19,579 nucleotides of DNA from Caryophanales bacterium (GCA_016282415.1 JAEEKO010000014.1:1-19579); one strand, 5' to 3'; positions 1-7,172 are shown, numbered from the stretch's first letter. The notes: a model not told the origin generated them from the letters alone. A program made the numbers and translations.

Positions 1-712
1 CTTTAAAGTAAGCATATAATGCTTCATCATCGCCTTCTTTGCAGAAAGTTTGATATTCCATTTGTTCAAATTCAATAGTTCTAAAGGTAAAGTTACCTGG
101 AGTAATTTCGTTTCGGAAGGCTTTACCAATTTGACCAATACTAAATGGTAATTTAGCACGCATTGTTCTTTGAACATTTAAGAAGTTTACATATTCACCT
201 TGAGCATTTTCTGGTCTTAAATAAACTACACTCTTATCATCTTTAATAACACCACGATTAGTTTCAAACATTAAGTTGAATTGACGAATATCAGTGAAAT
301 TAGACTTACCACATTTTGGACATGGTACTTTATTTTCTTTAATATAATTCATCATTTCTTCTTGGCTCATCGCATCACCAATTGAAGAGTTTGAATAATC
401 ATTAATTAAGTTATCAATACGATGGCGAGTCTTACATTCTTTACAATCAGCTAATGGATCAGAAAATGATTGAACATGTCCTGATGCTTCCCAAACGCGT
501 GGATGCATTAAAATATCAGCATCTACTTCATAAGCGTTATTACGTTGTTGAATGAATCTTTTACGCCAACAATCTTTAATTGTGTTTTTTAATCTTGAAC
601 CTAATGGTCCGTAATCCCAAGTATTTGCAAGACCACCATAAATCTCTGAACCTTGGAAAATATATCCATATTGTTTACAATAATTAACTAATTCTTCCAT
701 GTTTTTTGCCAT
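1..712 (-). CDS. glyS: Glycyl-tRNA synthetase, single-chain dimeric (class II) type, N-terminal half; gene runs off the left edge
   Basis: Charges tRNA(Gly) with glycine in the cytoplasm. The visible 237 residues begin MAKNMEELVNYCKQYGYIF and continue with WDYGPLGSRLKN. A cysteine-containing insert (DCKECK, then CPKCGK) is typical of the alpha2 enzyme. Near the left edge the class II motif 2 region reads IGQIGKAFRNEITPGNF, followed by FRTIEFEQME. This is the eukaryote/Mollicutes-like one-subunit GlyRS, not the alpha2-beta2 GlyQ/GlyS pair of B. subtilis, although it occupies the same place downstream of recO. The start at 712 is chosen because AGAAGGGAAAG lies just upstream; an internal ATG at 700 is less well placed. 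The C-terminal catalytic motif 3 and anticodon-binding domain lie outside the window. Identity is secure. Confidence 0.96.
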   Translation of the reverse strand, partial: MAKNMEELVNYCKQYGYIFQGSEIYGGLANTWDYGPLGSRLKNTIKDCWRKRFIQQRNNAYEVDADILMHPRVWEASGHVQSFSDPLADCKECKTRHRIDNLINDYSNSSIGDAMSQEEMMNYIKENKVPCPKCGKSNFTDIRQFNLMFETNRGVIKDDKSVVYLRPENAQGEYVNFLNVQRTMRAKLPFSIGQIGKAFRNEITPGNFTFRTIEFEQMEYQTFCKEGDDEALYAYFK

Positions 713-932
713 ATTTATCTTTCCCTTCTTTTGTTAATTTTAAACCTAATACATCTTTCATATTTGCTGATGTAAGATGATATTCGTACCCCCGATTACT
801 TGTAGGATCACTAACATTAATATATACATAATTACATTCATCAGAAATATATTCATCGATTCGTTTAGGATTACCAACATAAATTACTGCTAAGCGTTCC
901 ATAAAATCATCATCAAAAACAACATCTTCGTG
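684..932 (-). pseudogene. Unrecognised reading frame continuing the zinc-ribbon gene past one TAA stop
   Basis: This frame is open for 82 codons directly after, and in phase with, the stop codon of the gene at 933-1205. The only ATG is at 902, giving 72 residues, and it has no convincing ribosome binding site. The predicted sequence (motifs ERLAVIYVGNPKRIDEY, YVYINVSDP, GYEYHLTSANMKDVLGLKL) looks like real protein, with no family recognised. The stretch between the stop and the ATG also reads as plausible protein (HEDVVFDDDF). The end overlaps the first 29 bases of glyS. Possible explanations are a gene broken by a nonsense mutation, a second gene translated by reinitiation, stop-codon readthrough, or a sequencing error. 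I cannot distinguish these from the sequence alone. Confidence 0.5.
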
Positions 933-1205
933 TTAAGAGTCAGTAATTAATGTAATTAAAAAATGTTTTTTACCATGACATACTGGGCATACTTTTTCTT
1001 CCACAGTACCATCTGCATTTCCTTCAATAACCGTCTTGTTATTACATTTTGGACATGTATTTTCTTTAATCATACGATTAAATTGTTCATAATTATTTAC
1101 TAATGTTTCATAATCCGTATAAACATCGTTACCAAGTGTATCGACAGCTTTAAGAAAATTATACGTTAAAGAATTTTTACCACGTGAGCTAATAAAATAT
1201 TTCAT
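933..1205 (-). CDS. Small protein with a four-cysteine zinc ribbon, function unknown
   Basis: A 90-residue protein starting MKYFISSRGKNSL. The C-terminal half carries two CxxC pairs, CPKC and CPVCHGKKH, about 20 residues apart, which suggests a zinc ribbon; the second resembles a DnaJ-type CxxCxG knuckle. No catalytic signature or family is recognised. The start at 1205 is preferred over an in-frame ATG at 1223 because a strong GAGGTGG Shine-Dalgarno lies 5-7 bases before it and would itself fall inside the longer version. The gene lies after the recO terminator, with a possible promoter at 1226-1234. Its stop is followed in the same frame by another 82 open codons, so it may be the N-terminal part of a longer ancestral protein of about 173 residues. 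Confidence 0.6.
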   Translation of the reverse strand: MKYFISSRGKNSLTYNFLKAVDTLGNDVYTDYETLVNNYEQFNRMIKENTCPKCNNKTVIEGNADGTVEEKVCPVCHGKKHFLITLITDS

Positions 1206-1225
1206 AAACCCCACCTCACTCATTT

Positions 1226-1234
1226 ATTTTATCA
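1226..1234 (-). promoter_or_regulatory. Possible extended -10 promoter for the zinc-ribbon gene
   Basis: On the minus strand the sequence reads TGATAAAAT, an extended TGn -10 element, just after the recO terminator. The matching -35 position holds only TAGTTT, inside the terminator stem. The implied transcript start would leave a very short leader carrying the GAGGTGG site. This is inference from motif and position. Confidence 0.4.
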
Positions 1235-1243
1235 CAAAATACT

Positions 1244-1273
1244 AAAAAAAACTAACTATTTTCGTAGTTAGTT
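1244..1273 (-). terminator. Rho-independent terminator of the yqfC-recO operon
   Basis: On the minus strand ACTAACTA and TAGTTAGT form an 8-bp stem around the loop CGAAAA, followed by a run of T. It begins at the recO stop codon. Confidence 0.85.
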
Positions 1274-2000
1274 AATCAGTCATATTTTTTAAAAATTTCT
1301 TACTTTGTAAATATAAACCTGTGTATTGTTCATAATATAAATCTAAAAATAAATTTATCTTCTTAACCAGGTTATTATCAATATCAATTTTCGATATTTT
1401 TTCTAAATCAACATATAAATAATTTCTTAAAATTCGCACAATTTTTAGATCCACTATTTCTTCATTTTGATAACACTTTTTACAAATCAAACCACCATCA
1501 TTAAAGCTAATCGTAACAATATCTTTGTTACTGCCACACTTTGAACAAGTATCTAGGTTTATAAATACTCCTAAGTATTCCAAGTATTTAACCTCAACAA
1601 TATTAGTAACCACCATTGGATTAAAGCCTTTATCAATTAATAAAATAGCATTTATAAAAATGGCATAGATTTCTTTTTCGTCACCTTGTTTAATTACTTG
1701 ATTAGTTAATTCGGTTAAATAGTTTAAATAACTAATTAAAACAATATCATTTTTAATATTAATTAAGTTATCAATTATCTCAGCATCAATTAATGTAGAA
1801 AGTTTATTTTCTTTATAATAAATATTGAATATGGCATAAGTGAATCTTAAAGTAGTAGCACGATTCTTACTTTTTAAGCTTTTACTACCCTTACATATGA
1901 TCCCAATTAAGCCATGTTCTTTAGTTAAAACATTTATTATCTTTGAGGTGTCACCATAGGGAACCTCACTCATTATAAAACCTTCTACTTTACTAATCAT
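1272..2000 (-). CDS. recO: DNA repair protein RecO
   Basis: Recombination mediator of the RecFOR pathway; it helps load RecA onto SSB-coated single-stranded DNA and anneals strands. The 242 residues match the usual family length. The N-terminal OB fold (residues 1-80) shows EGFIMSEVPYGDTSKIINVLT and GIICKGSKS. A C-terminal helical domain carries a four-cysteine zinc site at C152, C155, C173 and C176 (CSKC and CKKC). The start is supported by AGTAGG upstream; this site overlaps the stop of the tiny yqzL gene, so translation is probably coupled. It is the last gene of the era-yqzL-recO group, and a terminator begins at its stop codon. Confidence 0.95.
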   Translation of the reverse strand: MISKVEGFIMSEVPYGDTSKIINVLTKEHGLIGIICKGSKSLKSKNRATTLRFTYAIFNIYYKENKLSTLIDAEIIDNLINIKNDIVLISYLNYLTELTNQVIKQGDEKEIYAIFINAILLIDKGFNPMVVTNIVEVKYLEYLGVFINLDTCSKCGSNKDIVTISFNDGGLICKKCYQNEEIVDLKIVRILRNYLYVDLEKISKIDIDNNLVKKINLFLDLYYEQYTGLYLQSKKFLKNMTD

Positions 2001-2006
2001 TTTAAC

Positions 2007-2087
2007 CTACTTCTTACGTTTATATTCTAAATAGTAATCAATTTTGCCAGTCTTTTTAAACATTTCCCATGCTTCTTGTTTTGTCAT
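2007..2087 (-). CDS. yqzL: YqzL-family micro-protein, 26 residues
   Basis: A short reading frame, MTKQEAWEMF followed by KKTGKIDYYL and EYKRKK, between era and recO. It has a good Shine-Dalgarno (AAGGAGATAATT, then ATG). From memory, B. subtilis YqzL, which lies at exactly this position, has the same pattern: an aromatic and hydrophobic helix, then xTGxIDxYLxxK. The copy here is shorter than its Bacillus counterpart. Function is unknown in the family. The stop codon overlaps the recO Shine-Dalgarno, so its translation may set recO expression. The call rests on both synteny and motif. Confidence 0.8.
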   Translation of the reverse strand: MTKQEAWEMFKKTGKIDYYLEYKRKK

Positions 2088-2140
2088 AATTATCTCCTTA
2101 CAATATTATATTGTGATAATTATGAAAATATTATGCATTT

Positions 2141-3019
2141 TTAGAAATCTTTAAATCCTAGTTCATTAAAGTATCTTTCTTTATCACGCCAGTTTTTAAT
2201 AGTTTTAACATATAATTCAAGATAGACTTTCTTACCTAAAAGTTCTTCCATATCTTTTCTAGCGTAGATACCTACTTCTTTTAATCGTGATCCGTTTTTA
2301 CCAATAATAATTTTCTTCAAACTATCACGATCAACAATAATATCAACATTAATATTAATTATATTCTTTTCTTCTTCAAACTTGGTTGTAACACAAGTTA
2401 TACTATGAGGTATTTCATCTTCCGTTCTTTCTAATAACTTTTCGCGAACATATTCGGATACCATAAAGTATTTTGAACTACTAGTAAAATAACCATCATC
2501 AAAATACTTAACATTATCTTTTAAATATAATTTTACTACTTCAATTAAGTGGGCAATATTATCTTTAGTTTTAGCACTAATTGGAACAATTTCGCTAAAT
2601 GGATAAAGATCTTTAACTTCCGTAATTAATTTTAATAAAGCTGCTTCATTTAATAAATCAATTTTATTTAATACTAAAATAACTGGAATATCTTTATCTA
2701 ATGTATCTAAAATGTACTTATCACCAGTACCAACACCACTATAAGCATCAACAACAAATAAAATTGCATCAACATCTTTAGTTAATGATGAAGCTTGTTT
2801 GTTTAATACTTTCCCTAATTTTGTAATTGGTTTATGAATACCAGGAGTATCAACAAAAACAATTTGGGTATTTTCTTCATTATAAATACCTTCAATAATA
2901 TTTCTTGTTGTTCCCGCTTTATTAGAAGTTATCGCTACATGTTCATTAATTATTTGATTTAAAAGGGTTGATTTACCAACATTGGGTCTACCAATAATAC
3001 TTATAAAACCACTCTTCAT
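2141..3019 (-). CDS. era: GTPase Era, 30S ribosome assembly factor
   Basis: An essential GTPase that binds the 3' end of 16S rRNA during small-subunit maturation. At 292 residues it is of normal length. G1 is GRPNVGKST at residues 10-18, the switch I region contains AGTTR, G3 is DTPG at 57-60, and G4 is NKID at 118-121, with a SAK-type G5 (PISAKT). A C-terminal KH RNA-binding domain occupies roughly residues 200-280 and includes IIIGKNGSRLKEVG. The ATG at 3019 follows GAGGG at proper spacing. It is the neighbour of ybeY, another 16S rRNA maturation gene, in a conserved Bacilli arrangement. Confidence 0.97.
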   Translation of the reverse strand: MKSGFISIIGRPNVGKSTLLNQIINEHVAITSNKAGTTRNIIEGIYNEENTQIVFVDTPGIHKPITKLGKVLNKQASSLTKDVDAILFVVDAYSGVGTGDKYILDTLDKDIPVILVLNKIDLLNEAALLKLITEVKDLYPFSEIVPISAKTKDNIAHLIEVVKLYLKDNVKYFDDGYFTSSSKYFMVSEYVREKLLERTEDEIPHSITCVTTKFEEEKNIININVDIIVDRDSLKKIIIGKNGSRLKEVGIYARKDMEELLGKKVYLELYVKTIKNWRDKERYFNELGFKDF

Positions 3020-3028
3020 TACAACCCT

Positions 3029-3424
3029 CTAAAATAATGCAATAATATATGGTAAGAAAATGATGATAATAATAATTGCGGCCATAATTGAGGTAACCCC
3101 TGTTGCAGCACTACCACAGTCTTTAGCAATCTTAGCAAGTGGATTAATTTCCAAAGTAATTAAATCAACTGTAGCTTCAATAGCTGTATTGATTAATTCG
3201 AATGCTAAAATAACTGTTAAACAAATTGCAATAATTAACCATTCATATAATGTTATATGGAAAACAAATCCAATAATAACAGTAATAATGGTAAGAATTA
3301 AATGTGTTAACATACTTTGTTCATTAGCATATGCATACTTTAAACCTTCATATGAAAATTTAAAAGTACGTAAGAAACGTCCAATTCCTTTTTTCTTAAT
3401 TTCATCTCTTGATATTTTCGCCAT
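3029..3424 (-). CDS. dgkA: Undecaprenol/diacylglycerol kinase, DgkA family membrane protein
   Basis: A small integral membrane kinase. In Gram-positive bacteria the family mainly phosphorylates undecaprenol to recycle the cell-wall lipid carrier. The 131 residues start with a basic tail (RFLRTFKFSYEGLKYAY), then carry three hydrophobic segments at about 40-60, 62-82 and 105-130. The family signature ELINTAIEATVDL is present, followed by PLAKIAKDCGSAATG, which contains the catalytic Glu and the AKD motif. The coding region overlaps the end of ybeY by 23 bases. AGGAG lies 10 bases before the ATG. This dgkA position between ybeY and era is conserved in Bacillus, where cdd follows; no cdd is present here. 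Confidence 0.93.
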   Translation of the reverse strand: MAKISRDEIKKKGIGRFLRTFKFSYEGLKYAYANEQSMLTHLILTIITVIIGFVFHITLYEWLIIAICLTVILAFELINTAIEATVDLITLEINPLAKIAKDCGSAATGVTSIMAAIIIIIIFLPYIIALF

Positions 3425-3845
3425 CTAAAATCAACTCCTGTAATCCAAACATAATTTTTTCTTCATCTTCAGTTTGATGATCATAACCTAGTAAATGTAA
3501 TAACCCATGAACCGTTAAGAAAGCTAACTCCCTTTTTTCACTATGACCATAACTAACTGCTTGTTCTTTCATTCTAGGAATACATATATAAATATCTCCT
3601 AAAACCCGAATTGTATTATAACGCACTTTTTCATTATCTTCAAATGCAAATGATATTACATCCGTAACACGATCAATACCACGATAATCACGATTCATTT
3701 CTTGAATAGTTTTTTCATCAACAAAAACGATTGAAAAAACAGCATTAGAAACATTTTCATGTTTTAAAGTACTTTCAATAACACGATTTAAATAACTATA
3801 ATCTTCAGTGTAACCAAAGTTATCAATAATATCATAATTATTCAT
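3402..3845 (-). CDS. ybeY: Endoribonuclease YbeY, 16S rRNA 3'-end maturation and quality control
   Basis: A metal-dependent single-strand RNase acting on 16S rRNA and defective 70S ribosomes. The diagnostic zinc motif HGLLHLLGYDH (HxxxHxxxxxH) is intact near the C-terminus, and upstream IDRVTDVISFAFE matches the family's TDVLSF region. With the ATG at 3845 the protein is 147 residues. A GTG nine bases further upstream is possible but overlaps the GGGTGG Shine-Dalgarno, so the ATG is chosen. That ATG overlaps the preceding gene's stop as TAATG, which implies translational coupling. It is part of the yqfC-to-recO operon. Confidence 0.95.
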   Translation of the reverse strand: MNNYDIIDNFGYTEDYSYLNRVIESTLKHENVSNAVFSIVFVDEKTIQEMNRDYRGIDRVTDVISFAFEDNEKVRYNTIRVLGDIYICIPRMKEQAVSYGHSEKRELAFLTVHGLLHLLGYDHQTEDEEKIMFGLQELILDGENIKR

Positions 3846-4459
3846 TAAAACCACCCGAATCCTATGTAATGAAAGAATAAATAACTAATTCCTAATAGCA
3901 AAACAATTGCTATTATACCATAAAATAAATTATTATCTAAAAATTTTGGCATATGTTTCTTAATGCTAACTAATCCAGTATAAATTAAGTAACCTAGTAA
4001 GCCTCCAATAACGTTTAAAATAATGTCATCAATATCAAACGCACGGCCAATTTTTAATTGAACATATTCAATAATAAAACTAGACATTGCAGATATCATA
4101 AAAATATACATAATGTTTTTTAGTTTGCAATGACGCGATACAAATAAACCAAAAGGAATAAAAATAACAATATTACCTAAAACATTTAGAACAAATAAGT
4201 TACTCATAAATGGATATCTGGTTATTTCTTTAAATGGTACTAAGTTAATTCCATAACTAATTGATTCCGTACTAGTTAATAATTCATATAACATTAATAA
4301 ATAAACTAAGAAAATAAAATTTAATATTTCTTCATGAATAACAATTTTTTTATGATTGGTTAGTAAATATATCGTACGAATTAATACCACAATTGATAAA
4401 AATATCACTATTCTTGGCCAGGCATTTTCATATGCAGTACGAATTGTTTCTAAAAACAT
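3845..4459 (-). CDS. VanZ-like family membrane protein
   Basis: A 204-residue integral membrane protein of the VanZ-like family. Family hallmarks are SYGINLVPFKEI, the helix NVLGNIVIFIPFGLF, then FIIEYVQLKIGRAFDIDDIILNVIGGLLG spread over three segments. About five transmembrane helices are visible. VanZ confers low-level teicoplanin resistance in enterococci; chromosomal relatives are mostly of unknown function and this one need not be a resistance gene. The ATG at 4459 has AAGGA six bases upstream; the ATG at 4465 directly abuts that site but makes an ATGA overlap with yqfD. It occupies the position held by phoH and pgpH (yqfF) in B. subtilis. Confidence 0.85.
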   Translation of the reverse strand: MFLETIRTAYENAWPRIVIFLSIVVLIRTIYLLTNHKKIVIHEEILNFIFLVYLLMLYELLTSTESISYGINLVPFKEITRYPFMSNLFVLNVLGNIVIFIPFGLFVSRHCKLKNIMYIFMISAMSSFIIEYVQLKIGRAFDIDDIILNVIGGLLGYLIYTGLVSIKKHMPKFLDNNLFYGIIAIVLLLGISYLFFHYIGFGWF

Positions 4460-4461
4460 AC

Positions 4462-5559
4462 TCATTCCTTCATTTCTATAATTTGATTAGCAATATTCTC
4501 TTCTACGCTTATAAATACCACTATATCCATTGTACTATCATTTAGTGATTTTTTCAAAACTTTTTGACTAATAATGTCATAATCTTTGTTCAAATTTATA
4601 TCCAGTTTATTTTTTATAATTTGATCAGCTTTTGCTAATAATTCTGCTTCACTTAAGGTTCGCTTTTGATAAGTTATTTTATCTTCTCTAACTAGTTTAA
4701 TATCTTTTATTTTTTTTATGATAGTGACATCATAAGTTTTAAATTGATGATTTAATAAATTATAATCACCATAATATAGATTGTATTTCTTTTTCTTACT
4801 AATGATTTTATCTTCTTCAATTCTTGGAATTTTTAAACTGATGGTATACCATACTTCGGCATACACTTTACCACTGGCACAAACTTGAGCCTTAACTTCA
4901 TCGTTTAATAAAATATTTCCACTAATTAACAAATCCCCTTTTTTTACCAGATTATTTTGATTAACTAATAATTCTCCATGATTATATATCGCCCTCGTTA
5001 TTAAGCCTTCTTTTTTAGCATATACATTACAATATTCATTATTTACTTTAGGATCATTTTTAATACGTTTAACTAAGGAAACTTGATAGGTCATTCCAAT
5101 ATTTTTAATTTCTAACCATTCAACATCAGCTTGATACTCAGTTAATAAATCATTTCTAATAGTGTTTAATTCTGAAAACCGTTTTTTAAAAGAAAATGGT
5201 TTAATATCATTATTCTTTAAACTAACTTTAATATTATTTTTTAATTCTAAATCATTAGTATTAATATCAATTCTTATAATAAGATTGGTTATTAAAAAAT
5301 AACTAATTCCGAATAATGATAAAAGGATAATTATAAATATTTTATTCTTAATGGTCTTAATTAACCCTTTAACGGAGTAATCTTTAATAATTAATAATTC
5401 TATATTAGGGAAATAACTAGTTAGTTTATGGTAATCATTTTGATTAATTAAAAATATGTTATTCTTAATGCGTTTAATCTTAATGTGGTAATAATTAACT
5501 TTAGTAATAAATTCTAATTCACTAGTAATTACTTTAATTAAATATTTACTTTGATTCAT
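4462..5559 (-). CDS. yqfD: Sporulation protein YqfD
   Basis: Member of the YqfD family, made in the mother cell during sporulation in B. subtilis and linked to stage IV. The 365 residues show the family plan. A short N-terminal domain (YLIKVITSELEFITKV) is followed by one membrane span around residues 75-97 (IFIIILLSLFGISYFLI). A long extracytoplasmic region follows, containing VEWLEIKNIGMTYQV, YCNVYAKKEGLITRA, and a QNNLVKKGDLLISG segment with a repeated-hairpin look. The start is uncertain: the ATG at 5559 overlaps yqfC by 14 bases, and a GTG at 5583 adds eight residues but lacks a ribosome site. The yqfC-yqfD pairing is a strong sign of a spore former. Confidence 0.87.
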   Translation of the reverse strand: MNQSKYLIKVITSELEFITKVNYYHIKIKRIKNNIFLINQNDYHKLTSYFPNIELLIIKDYSVKGLIKTIKNKIFIIILLSLFGISYFLITNLIIRIDINTNDLELKNNIKVSLKNNDIKPFSFKKRFSELNTIRNDLLTEYQADVEWLEIKNIGMTYQVSLVKRIKNDPKVNNEYCNVYAKKEGLITRAIYNHGELLVNQNNLVKKGDLLISGNILLNDEVKAQVCASGKVYAEVWYTISLKIPRIEEDKIISKKKKYNLYYGDYNLLNHQFKTYDVTIIKKIKDIKLVREDKITYQKRTLSEAELLAKADQIIKNKLDINLNKDYDIISQKVLKKSLNDSTMDIVVFISVEENIANQIIEMKE

Positions 5560-5788
5560 AAATAACTTTAATAATCTTTCCACTGATTTTAGTAATATTT
5601 GTTAATTCTGAAACTACTAAGTTATTTCCATAGATATCAACTATATAACTATCATAATACCCTTTGATATTAGTATCAGAAACATTTATTAAGTTAAGGG
5701 GATGATTAATAATTATTTCCTTTTGATAAATATTAACTAAGGCTTCCACATCTTGTAAGGACTTTTTTATACCTTTGATTATTTGCAA
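5546..5788 (-). CDS. yqfC: Sporulation protein YqfC-like
   Basis: An 80-residue protein whose pattern fits YqfC: KEIIINHPLNLINVSDTNI, then KGYYDSYIVDIYGNNLVVS, then ITKISGKIIKVIYE. It lies directly upstream of yqfD, as in Bacillus and clostridia. The role is poorly known; the gene is under sporulation control in B. subtilis. The start is TTG at 5788, selected because AGGTGAT lies seven bases before it and no ATG is available. The call depends on gene order as much as on sequence, since the family is small and diverged. Confidence 0.75.
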   Translation of the reverse strand: MQIIKGIKKSLQDVEALVNIYQKEIIINHPLNLINVSDTNIKGYYDSYIVDIYGNNLVVSELTNITKISGKIIKVIYESK

Positions 5789-5824
5789 TTGTTATCACCT
5801 AATTAAGTATATTTAACAAGACAT

Positions 5825-5846
5825 AAAAAAAGACTCAAACGAGTCT
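5825..5846 (-). terminator. Rho-independent terminator after rpsU
   Basis: On the minus strand AGACTC pairs with GAGTCT around a GTTT loop, followed by seven T. It lies two bases past the rpsU stop codon and separates rpsU from the yqfC operon. Confidence 0.88.
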
Positions 5847-5848
5847 AA

Positions 5849-6040
5849 TTAACGATTTTTGCGAGCAGCACGACGAGCATTACGAATCATTTCTTTTTTT
5901 GCTTCTCTTCTTCTTACTCCGGGTTTTTCATAATGTTTTCTTTTCTTTAATTCAGAAGGGACACCACTACGAGCAACTTTGACTTTAAAACGTTTTAAAG
6001 CGCCATCAATATTACCATTAGTTACTTCAACTTTTGTCAT
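5849..6040 (-). CDS. rpsU: 30S ribosomal protein S21
   Basis: A small basic ribosomal protein bound near the 16S rRNA 3' end. The 63 residues MTKVEVTNGNIDGALKRFKV, then RSGVPSELKKRKHYEKPGVR, then a very basic tail ending RNARRAARKNR are a textbook S21. The start at 6040 has AGGGAGGG at ideal spacing; an upstream in-frame TTG at 6058 would include the Shine-Dalgarno and is rejected. The gene has its own promoter and terminator, so it is an independent unit, although its place before yqfC matches B. subtilis. Confidence 0.97.
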   Translation of the reverse strand: MTKVEVTNGNIDGALKRFKVKVARSGVPSELKKRKHYEKPGVRRREAKKEMIRNARRAARKNR

Positions 6041-6072
6041 ATATTTCCCTCCCTTCAAATCAACTATAATGT

Positions 6073-6101
6073 ATTATAGCACTAACAATTATGATAATCA
6101 A
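6073..6101 (-). promoter_or_regulatory. SigA-type promoter of rpsU
   Basis: On the minus strand TTGATT (6096-6101) and TATAAT (6073-6078) are separated by exactly 17 bases, about 33 bases before the start codon. This is a near-consensus vegetative promoter. Confidence 0.85.
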
Positions 6102-6107
6102 GCAATT

Positions 6108-6746
6108 TTATGTTAGATCCTTACCTAAATACTTGATTTGAACCAATGATTTTTTATTAGTATTATATCCAATAGTTGGTTCTAAAATATAATTACGACT
6201 TAAATAAACACGATCCCCATTACCGCCATTAGCACTACTAGTAGCATCAGCACCTTTGGTTGTATAAATTGGATCAATATAAGCATTGTCTTCAAACATA
6301 CGGATATAAGTTTGAGAACCAACATAGTATTGTAAAACTATTTGGGAATCAAAATACAATATAGCAGTTACTTTACCACCTTTACCACCGGTATAAGTAC
6401 CAACATCAGAATCTTCCCCTTTACGAGAATAAACTGTTACTTGATAAAAGCCAGGACAACTTAATTTAACACTACCGCTAAGAGTACTAGTACTATAACT
6501 ATTAGAGGCATCATTATCTTCCAATAAATTAAAAGTAAGTGATTTATTTAATATTAAATCATTAACTTTATAACTACATGATAAACTAGTATTTACATCT
6601 TGATTTTCAATAATATCTGATGATATACGAGCGTTTAAAATACGATCATTAGCAAAATTTTGTAATAGTAAAAACATAATAGCAATAAATACAACAAAAA
6701 AAGCATAAATCAAAGACATTGATATAAAACCATTAGCTTTCTTCAT
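6108..6746 (-). CDS. Pilin-like secreted protein with a glycine-rich domain
   Basis: A 212-residue protein. Its N-terminus, KKANG followed by FISMSLIYAFFVVFIAIMF, resembles a type IV prepilin signal: basic residues, Gly6, then a hydrophobic helix. However, the conserved Glu at +5 is a Ser. A middle region, CPGFYQVTVYSRKGE then TYTGGKGGKVTAILYF and YYVGSQTYIRM, resembles the bacterial glycine-rich family whose members read PGxYxLxVWGAxGG and YVYVG. The protein is probably membrane-anchored or assembled outside the cell. The start has AAAGGGTGAT upstream. No pilus assembly ATPase or prepilin peptidase gene is in the window. Function is unknown and the domain assignment is from pattern recall only. 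Confidence 0.6.
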   Translation of the reverse strand: MKKANGFISMSLIYAFFVVFIAIMFLLLQNFANDRILNARISSDIIENQDVNTSLSCSYKVNDLILNKSLTFNLLEDNDASNSYSTSTLSGSVKLSCPGFYQVTVYSRKGEDSDVGTYTGGKGGKVTAILYFDSQIVLQYYVGSQTYIRMFEDNAYIDPIYTTKGADATSSANGGNGDRVYLSRNYILEPTIGYNTNKKSLVQIKYLGKDLT

Positions 6747-6770
6747 GTTATCACCCTTTATTCTATTTAT

Positions 6771-6779
6771 ATTTTACCA
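6771..6779 (-). promoter_or_regulatory. Possible extended -10 promoter for the pilin-like gene
   Basis: On the minus strand TGGTAAAAT gives an extended -10 element about 24 bases before the start codon. The -35 position (TGGTAA) is poor. It lies right after the terminator of the preceding gene. Confidence 0.4.
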
Positions 6780-6800
6780 AATCATTTTAATTATTACCAC

Positions 6801-6825
6801 AAAAAAAGTGAATTAAATCCACTTT
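6801..6825 (-). terminator. Terminator of the 119-residue gene, overlapping its stop codon
   Basis: On the minus strand AAGTG and CACTT pair, extended by a G-T pair, around an AT-rich loop, followed by seven T. The stem contains the upstream gene's TAA. Confidence 0.7.
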
Positions 6826-7172
6826 GAAATGTATATTTTACGAGTTGTTTCTTCTTGATATTTAACAAAGATATGAATAATGCTATCAACTATTGCTTTT
6901 AATACATTATCACAAGTTTTTCTAATTCGAACCGCAAGTAGTTGAGTTTTCATATTTTTACGGAATAAATAATCATCAATGTAACGACTAACAACATAAT
7001 CTAATTTAACTGCTTTCTTTAAATCATCTTCATTTTTAACATCAACTTTAAAAATAAAGTCACGATAAATGTTAATTAGTTTTTCAGAAATAAAATCATC
7101 TTCATAGTATTCGAAGTTAACGATTTTATGAAAATTACGACAGTATTTTAAAATAAGACGATTATTATTCAT
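6813..7172 (-). CDS. Hypothetical protein, 119 residues
   Basis: I do not recognise a family. The protein has no signal peptide or membrane span. It is charged and rich in aromatic residues, with FHKIVNFEYYEDDFISEKL near the start and VVSRYIDDYLFRKN, RIRKTCDN and YQEETTRKIYISKWI near the end. It looks alpha-helical and cytoplasmic. The ATG at 7172 follows GGAGAT, and the gene has its own promoter (7201-7229) and terminator, so it forms a single-gene unit between rseP and the pilin-like gene. Codon use matches its neighbours, which supports a real gene. Confidence 0.7.
   Translation of the reverse strand: MNNNRLILKYCRNFHKIVNFEYYEDDFISEKLINIYRDFIFKVDVKNEDDLKKAVKLDYVVSRYIDDYLFRKNMKTQLLAVRIRKTCDNVLKAIVDSIIHIFVKYQEETTRKIYISKWI

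Noticed and set aside
2100..2114. Perfect 7-base inverted repeat with one central base, upstream of yqzL
   Set aside because: The loop is too small for an RNA hairpin, and it contains TATAAT by chance of AT-rich sequence. No -35 is present, so neither a terminator nor a firm promoter is claimed.
3060..3428. Open frame on the plus strand opposite dgkA
   Set aside because: It is the antisense of a well-conserved membrane protein gene with hydrophobic codon bias, and it has no ribosome site or family match.
3845..4459. Glycopeptide resistance gene
   Set aside because: VanZ-like proteins are common in chromosomes without van clusters, and no vanHAX or related gene is present, so only family membership is called.
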